Shown: positions 26,747 to 35,589 of the stretch, in pieces
How the letters are laid out: every line of letters begins with the position of its first letter
Numbering within the stretch: position 1 is the stretch's first letter
Source: Kineothrix alysoides
GTDB taxonomy: Bacteria; Bacillota; Clostridia; Lachnospirales; Lachnospiraceae
Direction: 5' to 3'
DNA: 64,000 nt
Assembly (NCBI RefSeq): GCF_000732725.1
Contig: NZ_JPNB01000001.1
Coordinates: 744,001 to 808,000 of the forward strand
The notes under the pieces: generated by a model
Database searches by the model: none
What the model was told of the DNA's origin: nothing
What the model saw: only the letters and a program-made list of their open reading frames with translations
Position numbers and translations under genes: made by a program

Positions 26747-27532
26747 ATGAACTTTCATGAATTTGGAAATAAGGACTATCCGCATATTATGTTAATTCAT
26801 GGAGGCGGGAACGCATGGTGGAACTATTTACGGCAAGCACGAGCTCTGTCCGACCGCTACCATGTGATTCTCCCCACGCTGGACGGACATGGGGAGGAGT
26901 ATGCCACTAACTATATTTCTACTGAGGATACGGCAGATAAGTTGATGGTATATATAGAAGAAAAATGTGACGGCCGGCTTTTTGCCTTGTGCGGTGTATC
27001 GCTTGGCGGGCAAATTGTAATGGAACTTTTATCCCGAAAGCCTGATCTGACTCAAAAGGCAATTATAGACGGGAGTATCTGCTATCCCAACCCCGTCATG
27101 GCGCGTTTATGTATTGCCGCGATCCGTTCTTGCGGAGGGCTTCTATTCAGTAAGAAAGCCTGCAGCTTTCAACTTGCCGTTATGCCTAAGATGGTGCCGG
27201 AAAAGATGTTATACCCGGAGGAAATCAAAACATATTATATGCAGGATATGCCAATGATCAGAAAAGAAACCCTCTATACCGTGTACCGTACCTATATGAT
27301 GCAATACATGCTCAAGGATAGCGTCAGAGAAAGTACCGCGCAGGTAATGTACTGGTATGGCGAAAAGGAAATGAAGTGCGTCAAAAAATCCGCGCGGATG
27401 TTCAAGTCATATATGCCATCTTGTGAAATTTATGAAGCCAAAGGTTATAACCATGGCTATTTGGCTCTTTATTTACCGGACGAATGGCTTGAGATTGCCG
27501 AAGCGTTCTTTCGGCGGAAAGCTCTTGATTGA
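26747..27532 (+). CDS. Alpha/beta hydrolase
   Basis: A 261-residue serine-hydrolase-fold protein. The oxyanion region is LIHGGGNAWWNY, the nucleophile elbow is CGVSLGGQ with serine near residue 87, and the late histidine is in GYNHGYLALY. No signal peptide is seen. The substrate is not predictable. The gene follows the LacI gene by 66 bases and is followed by a strong terminator, so these two form a unit separate from the transporter operon. Confidence 0.9.
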   Translation: MNFHEFGNKDYPHIMLIHGGGNAWWNYLRQARALSDRYHVILPTLDGHGEEYATNYISTEDTADKLMVYIEEKCDGRLFALCGVSLGGQIVMELLSRKPDLTQKAIIDGSICYPNPVMARLCIAAIRSCGGLLFSKKACSFQLAVMPKMVPEKMLYPEEIKTYYMQDMPMIRKETLYTVYRTYMMQYMLKDSVRESTAQVMYWYGEKEMKCVKKSARMFKSYMPSCEIYEAKGYNHGYLALYLPDEWLEIAEAFFRRKALD

Positions 27533-27578
27533 TGAACTAAATATATTTGTTATCGATGAGACAGAAGCTAAGATGCAG

Positions 27579-27625
27579 AGCTGATAACTTGTGAGAATTT
27601 ATGATCACAGTTATCGGCTTTTTTT
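27579..27625 (+). terminator. Rho-independent terminator after the hydrolase gene
   Basis: AGCTGATAACT (27579-27589) pairs with AGTTATCGGCT (27609-27619) with one G-T pair across a 19-base loop, followed by a run of seven T residues from 27619. Confidence 0.88.
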
Positions 27626-27728
27626 GTTATCGGGGGAAAGCCCTTGTTATAGTGAAGAGTGGAGGTGTTGTCTTTCCCATGATATAAACATGGGTGAAAG
27701 CACCTGAGTTGTCTTTTGAAGAAAAGAT

Positions 27729-27771
27729 GTGCAGCTATACACGGAATAAAAGTTGTGCTGCCGAAGCACAT
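27729..27771. repeat. Palindromic intergenic repeat family A, truncated copy 2
   Basis: The stretch starts GTGCAGCTATACAC and continues GGAATAAAAGTTGTGCTGC then CGAAGCACATTACT. It aligns with the left part of the copy at 3131-3208. The right inverted arm is missing, so this copy is decayed. Confidence 0.65.
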
Positions 27772-27789
27772 TACTAGTTATTTTACACC

Positions 27790-27813
27790 GTCAACTTATG
27801 CGCATAAGTTGAC
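27790..27813. promoter_or_regulatory. Distal LacI-type operator (perfect 24-bp palindrome)
   Basis: The half-site GTCAACTTATGC is followed directly by its exact inverse complement, centred between 27801 and 27802. LacI-family operators are even palindromes with a central CG or GC of this kind. A second copy of the core lies 151 bases downstream. The spacing would allow DNA looping by a dimer-of-dimers repressor. Confidence 0.85.
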
Positions 27814-27901
27814 ACATTTATAAAAAATAAACTAAAATTCAAAAAAATGTGAAATATATATATTATATTTAAAAATAAACCGAAAAAATATGGAAAAATG
27901 C

Positions 27902-27930
27902 TTGCGAAAAACCATGTTAGATGGTAATAT
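27902..27930 (+). promoter_or_regulatory. Predicted promoter of the sugar ABC-GH13 operon
   Basis: TTGCGA (27902-27907) and TAATAT (27925-27930) are separated by 17 bases. Transcription would start around 27937, directly before the proximal operator. The sequence upstream (27830-27900) is very A+T-rich. Confidence 0.6.
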
Positions 27931-27944
27931 ACATATTACAAACA

Positions 27945-27960
27945 ACTTATGCGCATAAGT
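27945..27960. promoter_or_regulatory. Proximal LacI-type operator
   Basis: The 16-base perfect palindrome ACTTATGCGCATAAGT repeats the core of the distal operator. It lies just downstream of the predicted start point, a classic position for repression, and 62 bases before the binding-protein start. Confidence 0.85.
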
Positions 27961-28021
27961 AACAAATGTTTGGTGCGAAAAATGGAAGTTAGTGTAATAA
28001 TAGACAAGGGAAGGGAAAAAT

Positions 28022-29356
28022 ATGAAAAGTAAATTGTTAGTTATGATATTGGCGGGAACGATGGCATTCACAACATTGACAGGATGCGGAAGTGGTACAC
28101 AGACAGCGGGAGAGTCTTCCGCAGGCGCGGAAGTACAGACAAACAAGGCGGAGGCTGGAACAGAGGAGGTGTCAGCTTCAGGCGAGGCAATAAGAATCGT
28201 AAATGGAAAGATTGAGATTGATGAGCCGTTAAAAGCCTTTGCAAAAGCATATCAGGAGAAAACGGGTCAGGAAGTGGTCATTGAATCGTTAGGAGGAGGC
28301 GTCGATATCAATGGAACCTTGAAAGGATATTTGGCAGCAGGAAATATGCCTGATATCTTTGTGTTCGGCGGCGAAGGAGATTATCAGACATGGAAAGAGT
28401 ATATGACAGACTTAAGCGGTGAAGAGTGGGCATCACAGACTGATTTCGGTTTTAAGTCGGAGGATGGAAAGGTTGTTGGATTTCCATATGCGGTAGAAGG
28501 ATACGGAATTACATATAATAAAAATGTCTTGGAAGCAGCAGGAATCGATCCGGCTTCCTTAGTAACTTATGATGCTTATAAAAATGCATTTGAAACGATA
28601 GACAGTAAAAAAGAGGAACTGGGATTGACTGCAGTATGTTCGGTTGCCGCAGAATCCGGACAGATGTATTGGTCCACGGGAAATCATCTTTTTGGATATT
28701 ATTTGTCAGCCGGTTTGGAAAGAGGAGATGACAAGTATATTGATATGCTGAAAGAAGGAAGCATCGATAATGACAGATTAGGACAATTTGCGGACTTTAT
28801 AGGAATGCTTTTTGACTATTCGGATCAGAGCACTCTTGTATCAGGAACCTATGATGATCAACTTGCATTGTGGGCACAAGGCAAAACTGCTTTTATCACT
28901 CAGGGAAACTGGATCGATCCGTCGCTTCCGGATTATAATGTTGAATTTGATTGCGGTATAGCACCTTTGGCATTTTCCAAGGAAGAAATATCAGGAGTGC
29001 TTGCGGATTGTCCTTCGTGGTGGTCTGTATATAACAACGGGAAAAACACAGATGCTTGTAAAGCTTTTTTGAATGAACTGGCGACATCAGAAGAAGGACA
29101 AAAATGTCTTGTGATTGACTGCGGCATGATTTCACCTTATGAAACTTGTACGGTAACTCCTACAACGCCGCTTGCAGTCAGCTTAAAAACATATGTGGAT
29201 GCCGGCAACACCTATTCATGGGGCTGGACCAAGATGCCGGAGGGAATCGCAATGAACTCCACAGGGGCAGTTTTTGAATTATATGCAAAGGATGAAATTG
29301 ATAAAGATACTTTTGTAGCGATGATGGGAACTGCAATCGCAGATTATGTGAAATAA
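28022..29356 (+). CDS. Sugar ABC transporter substrate-binding lipoprotein
   Basis: The 444-residue protein has a lipoprotein signal peptide with lipobox LTGCG (Cys about residue 21), then a Ser/Thr/Glu-rich linker and an extracellular solute-binding family 1 fold (EPLKAFAKAYQEKTGQEVVIE, NMPDIFVFGGEGDYQ). It would present an oligosaccharide to the two permeases downstream. The GH13 enzyme in the same operon points to an alpha-glucoside. The start follows GGGAAGGG. A GC-rich hairpin and a repeat element separate it from the first permease gene. Confidence 0.95.
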   Translation: MKSKLLVMILAGTMAFTTLTGCGSGTQTAGESSAGAEVQTNKAEAGTEEVSASGEAIRIVNGKIEIDEPLKAFAKAYQEKTGQEVVIESLGGGVDINGTLKGYLAAGNMPDIFVFGGEGDYQTWKEYMTDLSGEEWASQTDFGFKSEDGKVVGFPYAVEGYGITYNKNVLEAAGIDPASLVTYDAYKNAFETIDSKKEELGLTAVCSVAAESGQMYWSTGNHLFGYYLSAGLERGDDKYIDMLKEGSIDNDRLGQFADFIGMLFDYSDQSTLVSGTYDDQLALWAQGKTAFITQGNWIDPSLPDYNVEFDCGIAPLAFSKEEISGVLADCPSWWSVYNNGKNTDACKAFLNELATSEEGQKCLVIDCGMISPYETCTVTPTTPLAVSLKTYVDAGNTYSWGWTKMPEGIAMNSTGAVFELYAKDEIDKDTFVAMMGTAIADYVK

Positions 29357-29364
29357 AATGGAAT

Positions 29365-29390
29365 AGGGCGGCTTTAAGGCCGCCTTATTT
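29365..29390 (+). terminator. Intercistronic hairpin (attenuator or mRNA stabiliser)
   Basis: GGCGGC (29367-29372) pairs with GCCGCC (29379-29384), extended by A/G-T/T pairs, followed only by TTATTT. It lies 8 bases after the binding-protein stop. The weak T-run suggests partial termination that lowers permease expression relative to the binding protein. Confidence 0.65.
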
Positions 29391-29397
29391 AGCAATA

Positions 29398-29459
29398 GGA
29401 ACAAAAGCTGTGCTGCCAAAGTATTTGGTCACGAGGGTATGCGAAGCACACTTTTGTTC
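29398..29459. repeat. Palindromic intergenic repeat family A, copy 3
   Basis: The 62-base element has arms GGAACAAAAGCTGTGCT and AGCACACTTTTGTTC that can pair almost fully. It matches copy 1 at 3146-3208 with roughly ten differences. It occupies the gap between binding-protein and permease genes. Confidence 0.82.
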
Positions 29460-29500
29460 TTTATATATGTTTTCGAGGAAGAAATGAAGGAGAATGATAC

Positions 29501-30541
29501 ATGGAGCAAAATGTAAGAAGAGTGATATCCATTTTATTTGTACTGTTCGGAGTGTTCAGTGTTATCTATGCTTTATATCTGGATATTTTCGATAAAGATG
29601 CCGGCGGCAGAGGAATATTATTGATAGGCGGAATCTTTATAATAATTTTGGGAACGTATTTATTGCCAAGCAAAAAACATACGACAATTATCAATGTTTT
29701 ATTTTTATTGCCCTTGCTGGCGGCTTTTGCAATTACAGTAATCATCCCTTTTATTTGCGGGATATTTTATTCTTTCACAAACTGGAATGGAATCAAATTC
29801 ACGGAATTTGTCGGATTGGCAAATTATATAGAAATGTTCAGTTCTCCGGACTATCTATATTCTTTGCTGATTACATTCATTTTTACCATACTAAATATGC
29901 TTTCAGTAAATTTGGCAGCTTTCGCGTTAGCGCTTTTATGCACATCAAAGGTGAGAGGAAGAAACTTTTACAGAGCGGCGTTTTTTCTTCCGAATCTAAT
30001 TGGCGGAATCGTTCTGGGATATGTATGGCAATTTATTTTTAATAAGGTATTTACTTCGTTCATCGCAGGCAGCCTTTCCATGCTTACAGACCCCAATCTG
30101 GCGCTTGCGGCTATATTAATAGTCAGTACATGGCAATATGCAGGTTATATTATGATGATTTATGTCACAGGTCTGCAGGGAGTTCCCAAGGATATTATAG
30201 AGGCTTCGGGTGTGGATGGAGCGAGCGGTTTCAAGTCTTTAATAAAGATAAAGGTACCAATGATAGCCAATACGTTTACTGTCTGTATTTTCCTGACATT
30301 GGTAAATTCCTTTAAGCAATTTGATTTGAACTTTGCGATTACCAACGGTGCGCCGAGCAGGATACTGGGAATGAAAGCGATTGCTTCAACAGAATTCCTT
30401 GCTTTGAATATCTATAATACGGCCATTGCAAAAAATCAATATGCACAAGGGCAAACAAAAGCAGTTGTATTTTTTATCATATTGGCAATTGTATCATTGA
30501 CCCAAGTGTCGATTGGTAAAAAGAAGGAGGTGGAACTGTGA
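29501..30541 (+). CDS. Sugar ABC transporter permease (MalF/UgpA type)
   Basis: The 346-residue membrane protein has two extra N-terminal helices (residues 8-30 and 37-57) and a six-helix permease core (FLLPLLAAFAITVIIPFICGIFYSF onward). The cytoplasmic EAA loop that contacts the ATPase reads IIEASGVDGASGFKSLIKIKVP. It overlaps the next permease start by one to four bases. No ATPase gene is present in the operon, so a shared MsmX/MalK-type ATPase encoded elsewhere is expected. Confidence 0.93.
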   Translation: MEQNVRRVISILFVLFGVFSVIYALYLDIFDKDAGGRGILLIGGIFIIILGTYLLPSKKHTTIINVLFLLPLLAAFAITVIIPFICGIFYSFTNWNGIKFTEFVGLANYIEMFSSPDYLYSLLITFIFTILNMLSVNLAAFALALLCTSKVRGRNFYRAAFFLPNLIGGIVLGYVWQFIFNKVFTSFIAGSLSMLTDPNLALAAILIVSTWQYAGYIMMIYVTGLQGVPKDIIEASGVDGASGFKSLIKIKVPMIANTFTVCIFLTLVNSFKQFDLNFAITNGAPSRILGMKAIASTEFLALNIYNTAIAKNQYAQGQTKAVVFFIILAIVSLTQVSIGKKKEVEL

Positions 30542-31398
30542 TGAATAGCAAAAGAATAAACAGATATATTGCAGAATTGGCATCTATGGTATTGGCACTC
30601 ATAGTTTTATCTCCGTTCGTTTTAGTAATATTCAATTCCGCCAAAAAGAGCGCTGATATTGTTATCAGCCCTGTAGCGCCTCCGTTAAATTGGGGGCAGA
30701 TGCTGATTAATATGCAAAATGTTATTAACAATCAGAATTTCAGTTATTGGAAATCTTTTGCGAGCTCACTATTTATTACGGTTGTTACCCTCGTTTTACT
30801 GACCGTTTTTTCCTGTATGGCGGCATGGGTGCTTGTACGTAATAAAACGAAGTGGTCCGGGATTATTTTCATGATTTTTGTCGCTGCGATGGTCATTCCC
30901 TTCCAGGTCGTTATGCTCCCCCTTTTATCAACGTTTAGGGAGATTTCTTCTTTTACGGGAATTAAGCTGTTAAGCAGCTATGTTGGAATTATTTTCGCTT
31001 ATTTAGGGTTTGGCGGATCGATGTCGGTATTTATTCTTCACGGGTTCATTAAGGGGATTCCGAAGGAGCTGGAAGAAGCTGCGTGGATAGATGGGTGCAG
31101 TCCGGAGGGTACTTTTTTCAGAGTTGTATTCCCTCTTTTAAAACCGGTACAGATGACGATATTGATATTGAATGGAATCTGGATATGGAACGATTACCTG
31201 TTGCCGTCGCTGATGCTTGGGTTGAACGGCAGGATCAAGACTTTGCCGGTTGCGGTAAGCAGCTTTGTGGGCTCTTATGTAAAGCAATGGGATTTGATTC
31301 TGACGGCCGCATTTTTGGCGATGATACCAATTATCATTTTGTTTTTATTTGCACAGAGGCAAATTATTCAAGGTATGGTTGAAGGTGCAATAAAATAA
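30541..31398 (+). CDS. Sugar ABC transporter permease (MalG/UgpE type)
   Basis: A permease of about 285 residues with six helices and the EAA loop ELEEAAWIDGCSPEGTFFRVVFPLL, followed by the usual GIWIWNDYLLPSLML. AGGAGG ends at 30530; a GTG at 30538 (7-base spacing) or the ATG at 30541 (10-base spacing) could start it, and I use the ATG. It pairs with the preceding permease and precedes the GH13 gene by 20 bases. Confidence 0.93.
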   Translation: MNSKRINRYIAELASMVLALIVLSPFVLVIFNSAKKSADIVISPVAPPLNWGQMLINMQNVINNQNFSYWKSFASSLFITVVTLVLLTVFSCMAAWVLVRNKTKWSGIIFMIFVAAMVIPFQVVMLPLLSTFREISSFTGIKLLSSYVGIIFAYLGFGGSMSVFILHGFIKGIPKELEEAAWIDGCSPEGTFFRVVFPLLKPVQMTILILNGIWIWNDYLLPSLMLGLNGRIKTLPVAVSSFVGSYVKQWDLILTAAFLAMIPIIILFLFAQRQIIQGMVEGAIK

Positions 31399-31418
31399 TA
31401 GAGAAAAGGAAAAAAGAT

Positions 31419-33098
31419 ATGGAAAAGAAATGGTGGAAAGAAGCAGTTGTATATCAAATTTATCCGAGAAGTTTTATGGATAGCAATGGGGACGGAGTTG
31501 GAGATTTAGCCGGAATAACTGAGAAGCTGGATTATTTGAAGTTATTGGGAATTGATGTTATCTGGCTTTCGCCGATTTATAAATCTCCCAACGATGATAA
31601 TGGTTATGATATCAGCGATTATAGGGGTATTATGGAAGAGTTCGGCAGCATGGAGGACTTTGACAGGCTGCTGTCGGAGGCTCATAACAGAGATATCAGG
31701 ATTATTATGGACTTAGTTGTAAATCACACCTCAGACGAGCATCAGTGGTTTGTGGAAAGTAAGAAGAGCAAGGACAATCCGTATAGAGATTATTACATAT
31801 GGAGGGAAGGGAAAGCAGAAGGGTTAAGACCCAATAACTGGGGGGCCTGTTTCGGTGGCCCGGCATGGGAATATGACGAAGAGACCAGGATGTATTACCT
31901 TCATTTATTCTCTCCTAAGCAGCCGGATTTGAACTGGGAAAATCAAAAGGTCAGGGATGAAGTGTTCGAAATGATGGATTGGTGGTGCCAAAAGGGGATC
32001 GATGGATTCCGGATGGATGTCATCAGTATGATTTCCAAGGATCAAAGCTTTCCGGATGGAAAACTGAACGGAGGTGTATATGGCGATTTTGGACCTTATG
32101 CAATTCATGGTCCGAAGGTTCATGATTACTTAAAAGAGATGAATGAAAGAGTGCTTTCCAAGTATGATTTAATGACGGTAGGAGAGACTGCCGGAGTCAC
32201 GGTGGAAGAGGCCAAAAAATATGCAGGAGAGAATGAAAAGGAATTAAACATGGTTTTTCATTTTGAACATGTGGAAGGCGATGGAGAAATCGGAAAGTGG
32301 ACAGATAAGAAACAGGAGCTGTTGCCTATCAAAAAAATCTTTTCTAAGTGGCAGACTGCGCTTGCAGATTGTGCTTGGAATAGTTTGTATTGGGATAATC
32401 ATGACCAGCCGAGAGCTGTTTCCAGATTTGGAAACGATAGCAGCCAGTATAGAGAATTATCGGCGAAAATGCTCGCGACATGTTTGCATATGATGAAAGG
32501 AACTCCTTATATTTATCAGGGAGAGGAGTTGGGAATGACGAATTTTCCTTTTCAGGAGATGTCCCAGTTCAGAGATATCGAGAGTATAAATTCGTATAAA
32601 GAGCTGGTGGACGGAGGCGTGGTAGGCCATGATAAAATGATGAGTTATTTAAGATGCAAGAGCAGGGACAATGCCAGAACTCCAATGCAGTGGAACCGAA
32701 ATATTCATGCCGGATTTACGACGGGAACTCCTTGGATAGAGGTAAATCCCAACTATGACCAGATCAATGCAGAGAATGAAGTTGCAAATAGCAATTCAGT
32801 ATTTCATTATTATAAAAAATTGATAGAGCTTAGAAAAGAGTACGATATTATCGTGTATGGAAGCTTTGAGCTCATTATGGACGATGATCCGGAAATCTTT
32901 GCGTATATAAGAAGGCTGGGAAATAAAAAGTTGCTTACATTATGCAATTTTTCAGATGAGGAGCTGGAAGTTCGCATTCCGGAAGAATTTTGTGGTGAAA
33001 AGGCAGAGCTCTTGATACATAATTATTGTACTTCGAAGGGAGAGTGCGAAAATAAGCTCCTTCCATATGAAGCACTCGTGTTACTGTTCACACAGTAG
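31419..33098 (+). CDS. malL: GH13 oligo-1,6-glucosidase / alpha-glucosidase
   Basis: The 559-residue cytoplasmic enzyme is a GH13_31-type alpha-glucosidase. The barrel starts WWKEAVVYQIYPRSFMDSNG; conserved regions are DLVVNHTSDEH, GFRMDVISMISK (nucleophile Asp), TVGETAGV (acid-base Glu) and WDNHDQPR (third Asp). Valine right after the nucleophile is associated with alpha-1,6 activity (isomaltose, isomaltulose), whereas maltases tend to have Ala or Thr there. The gene closes the LacI-controlled transporter operon, so it would cleave the imported oligosaccharide. Confidence 0.93.
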   Translation: MEKKWWKEAVVYQIYPRSFMDSNGDGVGDLAGITEKLDYLKLLGIDVIWLSPIYKSPNDDNGYDISDYRGIMEEFGSMEDFDRLLSEAHNRDIRIIMDLVVNHTSDEHQWFVESKKSKDNPYRDYYIWREGKAEGLRPNNWGACFGGPAWEYDEETRMYYLHLFSPKQPDLNWENQKVRDEVFEMMDWWCQKGIDGFRMDVISMISKDQSFPDGKLNGGVYGDFGPYAIHGPKVHDYLKEMNERVLSKYDLMTVGETAGVTVEEAKKYAGENEKELNMVFHFEHVEGDGEIGKWTDKKQELLPIKKIFSKWQTALADCAWNSLYWDNHDQPRAVSRFGNDSSQYRELSAKMLATCLHMMKGTPYIYQGEELGMTNFPFQEMSQFRDIESINSYKELVDGGVVGHDKMMSYLRCKSRDNARTPMQWNRNIHAGFTTGTPWIEVNPNYDQINAENEVANSNSVFHYYKKLIELRKEYDIIVYGSFELIMDDDPEIFAYIRRLGNKKLLTLCNFSDEELEVRIPEEFCGEKAELLIHNYCTSKGECENKLLPYEALVLLFTQ

Positions 33099-33119
33099 CT
33101 TAACACTTGCTGTTAAGCT
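33097..33119 (+). terminator. Perfect hairpin overlapping the GH13 stop codon
   Basis: AGCTTAACA (33097-33105) pairs perfectly with TGTTAAGCT (33111-33119) over a 5-base loop. There is no T-run; the next bases begin repeat family B. It may be a 3' end stabiliser or part of that repeat. Confidence 0.5.
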
Positions 33120-33213
33120 GCGTAAGAACGTGATGCAAGAGATGATTTCTGCTTCGCGGAGCGAATTGAAATGCAGAAATCATGCGTTACTGTGGACGGA
33201 GTGAACAGTAACG
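33120..33213. repeat. Structured intergenic repeat family B, copy 2
   Basis: The leader GTAAGAACGTGATGCAAGAG is followed by the core also found at 18903-18994. Two stems can form: ATGATTTCTGC (33141-33151) with GCAGAAATCAT (33173-33183), and CGTTACTGT with ACAGTAACG at the right end. The leader alone recurs at 39882-39904. Confidence 0.8.
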
Positions 33214-33313
33214 TACTCGTATATTATTTATACAAATAAATTGGCTTGCGTTCTTATGGCAGTAACTGTTATGATATAGCTATGAACAGATGAGAAGCTG
33301 GAGGGGAACGACA

Positions 33314-34501
33314 ATGTCCGACAACAAAAAATATACGATTAAATATGCGGCTGTCCAAGGATTTTATTGGGCAGCTTTTTGCTCTTTATTAGGATTTACT
33401 GTGATTTTTCTATTGGATAGGGGGTACACCAATTCAGAAATAGGAATTATTATTGCCTTATCCAACGTGGCGGCTGTGTTTTTGCAGCCAATGATCGCGA
33501 GTCTTGCGGATAAATATGAAAGAATAACACTGAAAGGAATCATATGGGTAGGGGCGGCGACTATCATATTGACGTCGGGAGGGCTCACTATTATTGGCGG
33601 GGCGTCCTTTCTGGTGTCCGCCTTTATTACGCTTTCGCTCGTTGGCGTCATGGTAATCCAGCCCTTTGTAAATACTATGTCCGTGCAGCTGGAGGAAAGA
33701 GGAATCTTTATAAATTTCGGGGTGTGCAGGGCTTGCGGCTCTTTTTGCTATGCAACGGTATCCACTGTGATGGGAGTTTTGCTGAAATATAATCCTACCG
33801 CCTTGATTCCTTTTTCGGCAGCGATTCTTACGCTGGGTCTGTTTGGCAGCGTGGGTATTCTGGCAGGACGCAAAGGAGAATGGAAAGCGGGCAAATTAAA
33901 TAAGAAAAAAGATACGCAGGAAAAGAAAGCGCAGGGATTGGCGTCCTTTCTGGTATCCCATAAGAAATTCTTTGTTTTCCTGATTGGAGTTACATTTATT
34001 TTTTATTATCATGTACTTAGCTGTAATTTCTTATTTCAGATTATTGAGAATGTAGGCGGTGACAGCGCAAATATGGGAGTGGCGAGCTCTATTTCCGCGG
34101 TGGTGGAGCTTCCGGCCATGATATTTTTCATAAAACTGGTACAGAAGGTAAACTGCAAGACCCTGCTTCGGATTTCCGGCATCTTTTTCGCTGTGAAAAG
34201 TATCCTGTTTTTTCTTGCGGGGTCAGTCGGCATGATTTATGTGGCTCAGTTATTTCAAGCGGGGGGCTATGCGCTGTTCATTCCGGCCTCCGTTTATTAC
34301 GTGAGCAAGCTGCTCGACAGGGCGGATATGGTGAAGGGACAATCTCTCGTGACGACAGCAATTACACTCGGCGGAGTGTTTGCCAGCGTGGTTGGAGGAA
34401 AGATGCTGGATGATTATGGTGCGGGAATGACGCTTTTTGTGGGAGCCGTGGTAGCGGTAATCGGAGTAGTCAGCATGAGTGTATCGGTGGAGGAAGTCTA
34501 A
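33314..34501 (+). CDS. MFS transporter (MFS_1-like, oligosaccharide symporter type)
   Basis: This 395-residue protein has about twelve hydrophobic helices, starting with AAVQGFYWAAFCSLLGFTVIFLLDRGYTNSEIGI, a pattern shared with LacY-like and related MFS_1-like transporters. The loop SLADKYERI fits motif A. A charged cytoplasmic segment lies near residues 190-205. The ATG at 33314 follows GGAGGGG; the longer frame begins before that site. No neighbour indicates the substrate, though it lies next to the alpha-glucoside operon. Confidence 0.87.
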   Translation: MSDNKKYTIKYAAVQGFYWAAFCSLLGFTVIFLLDRGYTNSEIGIIIALSNVAAVFLQPMIASLADKYERITLKGIIWVGAATIILTSGGLTIIGGASFLVSAFITLSLVGVMVIQPFVNTMSVQLEERGIFINFGVCRACGSFCYATVSTVMGVLLKYNPTALIPFSAAILTLGLFGSVGILAGRKGEWKAGKLNKKKDTQEKKAQGLASFLVSHKKFFVFLIGVTFIFYYHVLSCNFLFQIIENVGGDSANMGVASSISAVVELPAMIFFIKLVQKVNCKTLLRISGIFFAVKSILFFLAGSVGMIYVAQLFQAGGYALFIPASVYYVSKLLDRADMVKGQSLVTTAITLGGVFASVVGGKMLDDYGAGMTLFVGAVVAVIGVVSMSVSVEEV

Positions 34502-34616
34502 GGTTTTTGGCTGAGAGAGTTTTCAAAGGAATGTTAATAATTTATCGATATGAACCGATATACATACATATAGAAACAAATGGGAGTGGATTATACAGCG
34601 CGTATAGGGGGATGAA

Positions 34617-35561
34617 ATGAAAGCGACGGGATTAGACGGAACCACACGCTTGGGCATCGGTGTGGAAAATGGCAGGAATAGCAAGGATGAGAAGAAAAAG
34701 GAGCAGGGAAATAAAAGCGTTATTTTTGCAGGAGATATAGAAGGCATGATGTCTGACAGGGTGGAAAGCAGGCGGACTCAGGCGAGAAAACAGGCGACGA
34801 AGATTATCATGGATCAGTTCGAAAGCGACGAGAAAGTGAGCGAAAGCTTAAATGAGATCCGAGGTAAGATCGCAGAGATGAATGAGCAGAGAAATGAACT
34901 TAACCAGCGCAAAAACAACGCGTTGAAGCGGCAGGACAAGCTAAAGGAAACTTACGGCATCGAGGACGAAAGTCAGGAACAGCAGGATCTGGAGCTGCTT
35001 CGTAAGGCTCGCACTGCGTATAGAAATAAAGATTTGGGAAATTTGAGCGAAGAGGAGCTTGAGCAGGTTGCCAATATGGACGCGTTGACGGAATATCAAA
35101 GAAAATCGCTGGCATTAGATGATGTGACAGAAAACTGCGATTCTCTGATAGATATTATGGATAAGGCAATCGCGGGCTGCGTCAGCGCGCTTACTGATGC
35201 CAAATTGTCTGTACTGGAGCAAAAAGGTATGGTCGATGCGATGAAGGGGGCAGATAGTATCATTAAAGCGGCTTCCGATGCGATTGTCGGCATGATTATG
35301 GAACAGTCCAAAGAGCATATCGACGAAGAGATGGATGAGTTGGCAGAGGCCGCCGGGGAAGCGGCGAAGAAGAAGGATGAACAGAAAGAAAAGCTGGAAG
35401 AAATAAAGAGCGAGAAGCAGGAGCAGGAAGAGTTCATAGAGAAGATGAACACCAACGTGGCGAATCGGGATGAATTACAGCGGAAGCTGGATAAGATTAT
35501 GAAAGATATGGAGCTTTTGGAAGAGGACTTGAAAGGGCTCGTTGTGAACGGACAGCTATAG
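34617..35561 (+). CDS. Coiled-coil hypothetical protein
   Basis: The 314-residue protein is hydrophilic and largely helical, with long heptad-like stretches near residues 70-110 (LNEIRGKIAEMNEQRNELNQ) and 235-310 (KKKDEQKEKLEEIKSEKQEQ and onward). It has no signal peptide, although a short alanine- and isoleucine-rich segment near 215-232 is mildly hydrophobic. I do not recognise the family. It is followed four bases later by another helical protein and then a degenerate GGDEF protein, all closely spaced, so the three probably work together. Confidence 0.75.
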   Translation: MKATGLDGTTRLGIGVENGRNSKDEKKKEQGNKSVIFAGDIEGMMSDRVESRRTQARKQATKIIMDQFESDEKVSESLNEIRGKIAEMNEQRNELNQRKNNALKRQDKLKETYGIEDESQEQQDLELLRKARTAYRNKDLGNLSEEELEQVANMDALTEYQRKSLALDDVTENCDSLIDIMDKAIAGCVSALTDAKLSVLEQKGMVDAMKGADSIIKAASDAIVGMIMEQSKEHIDEEMDELAEAAGEAAKKKDEQKEKLEEIKSEKQEQEEFIEKMNTNVANRDELQRKLDKIMKDMELLEEDLKGLVVNGQL

Positions 35562-35589
35562 ACGGTTGAAAGGAGGAGGTAGTATATCG

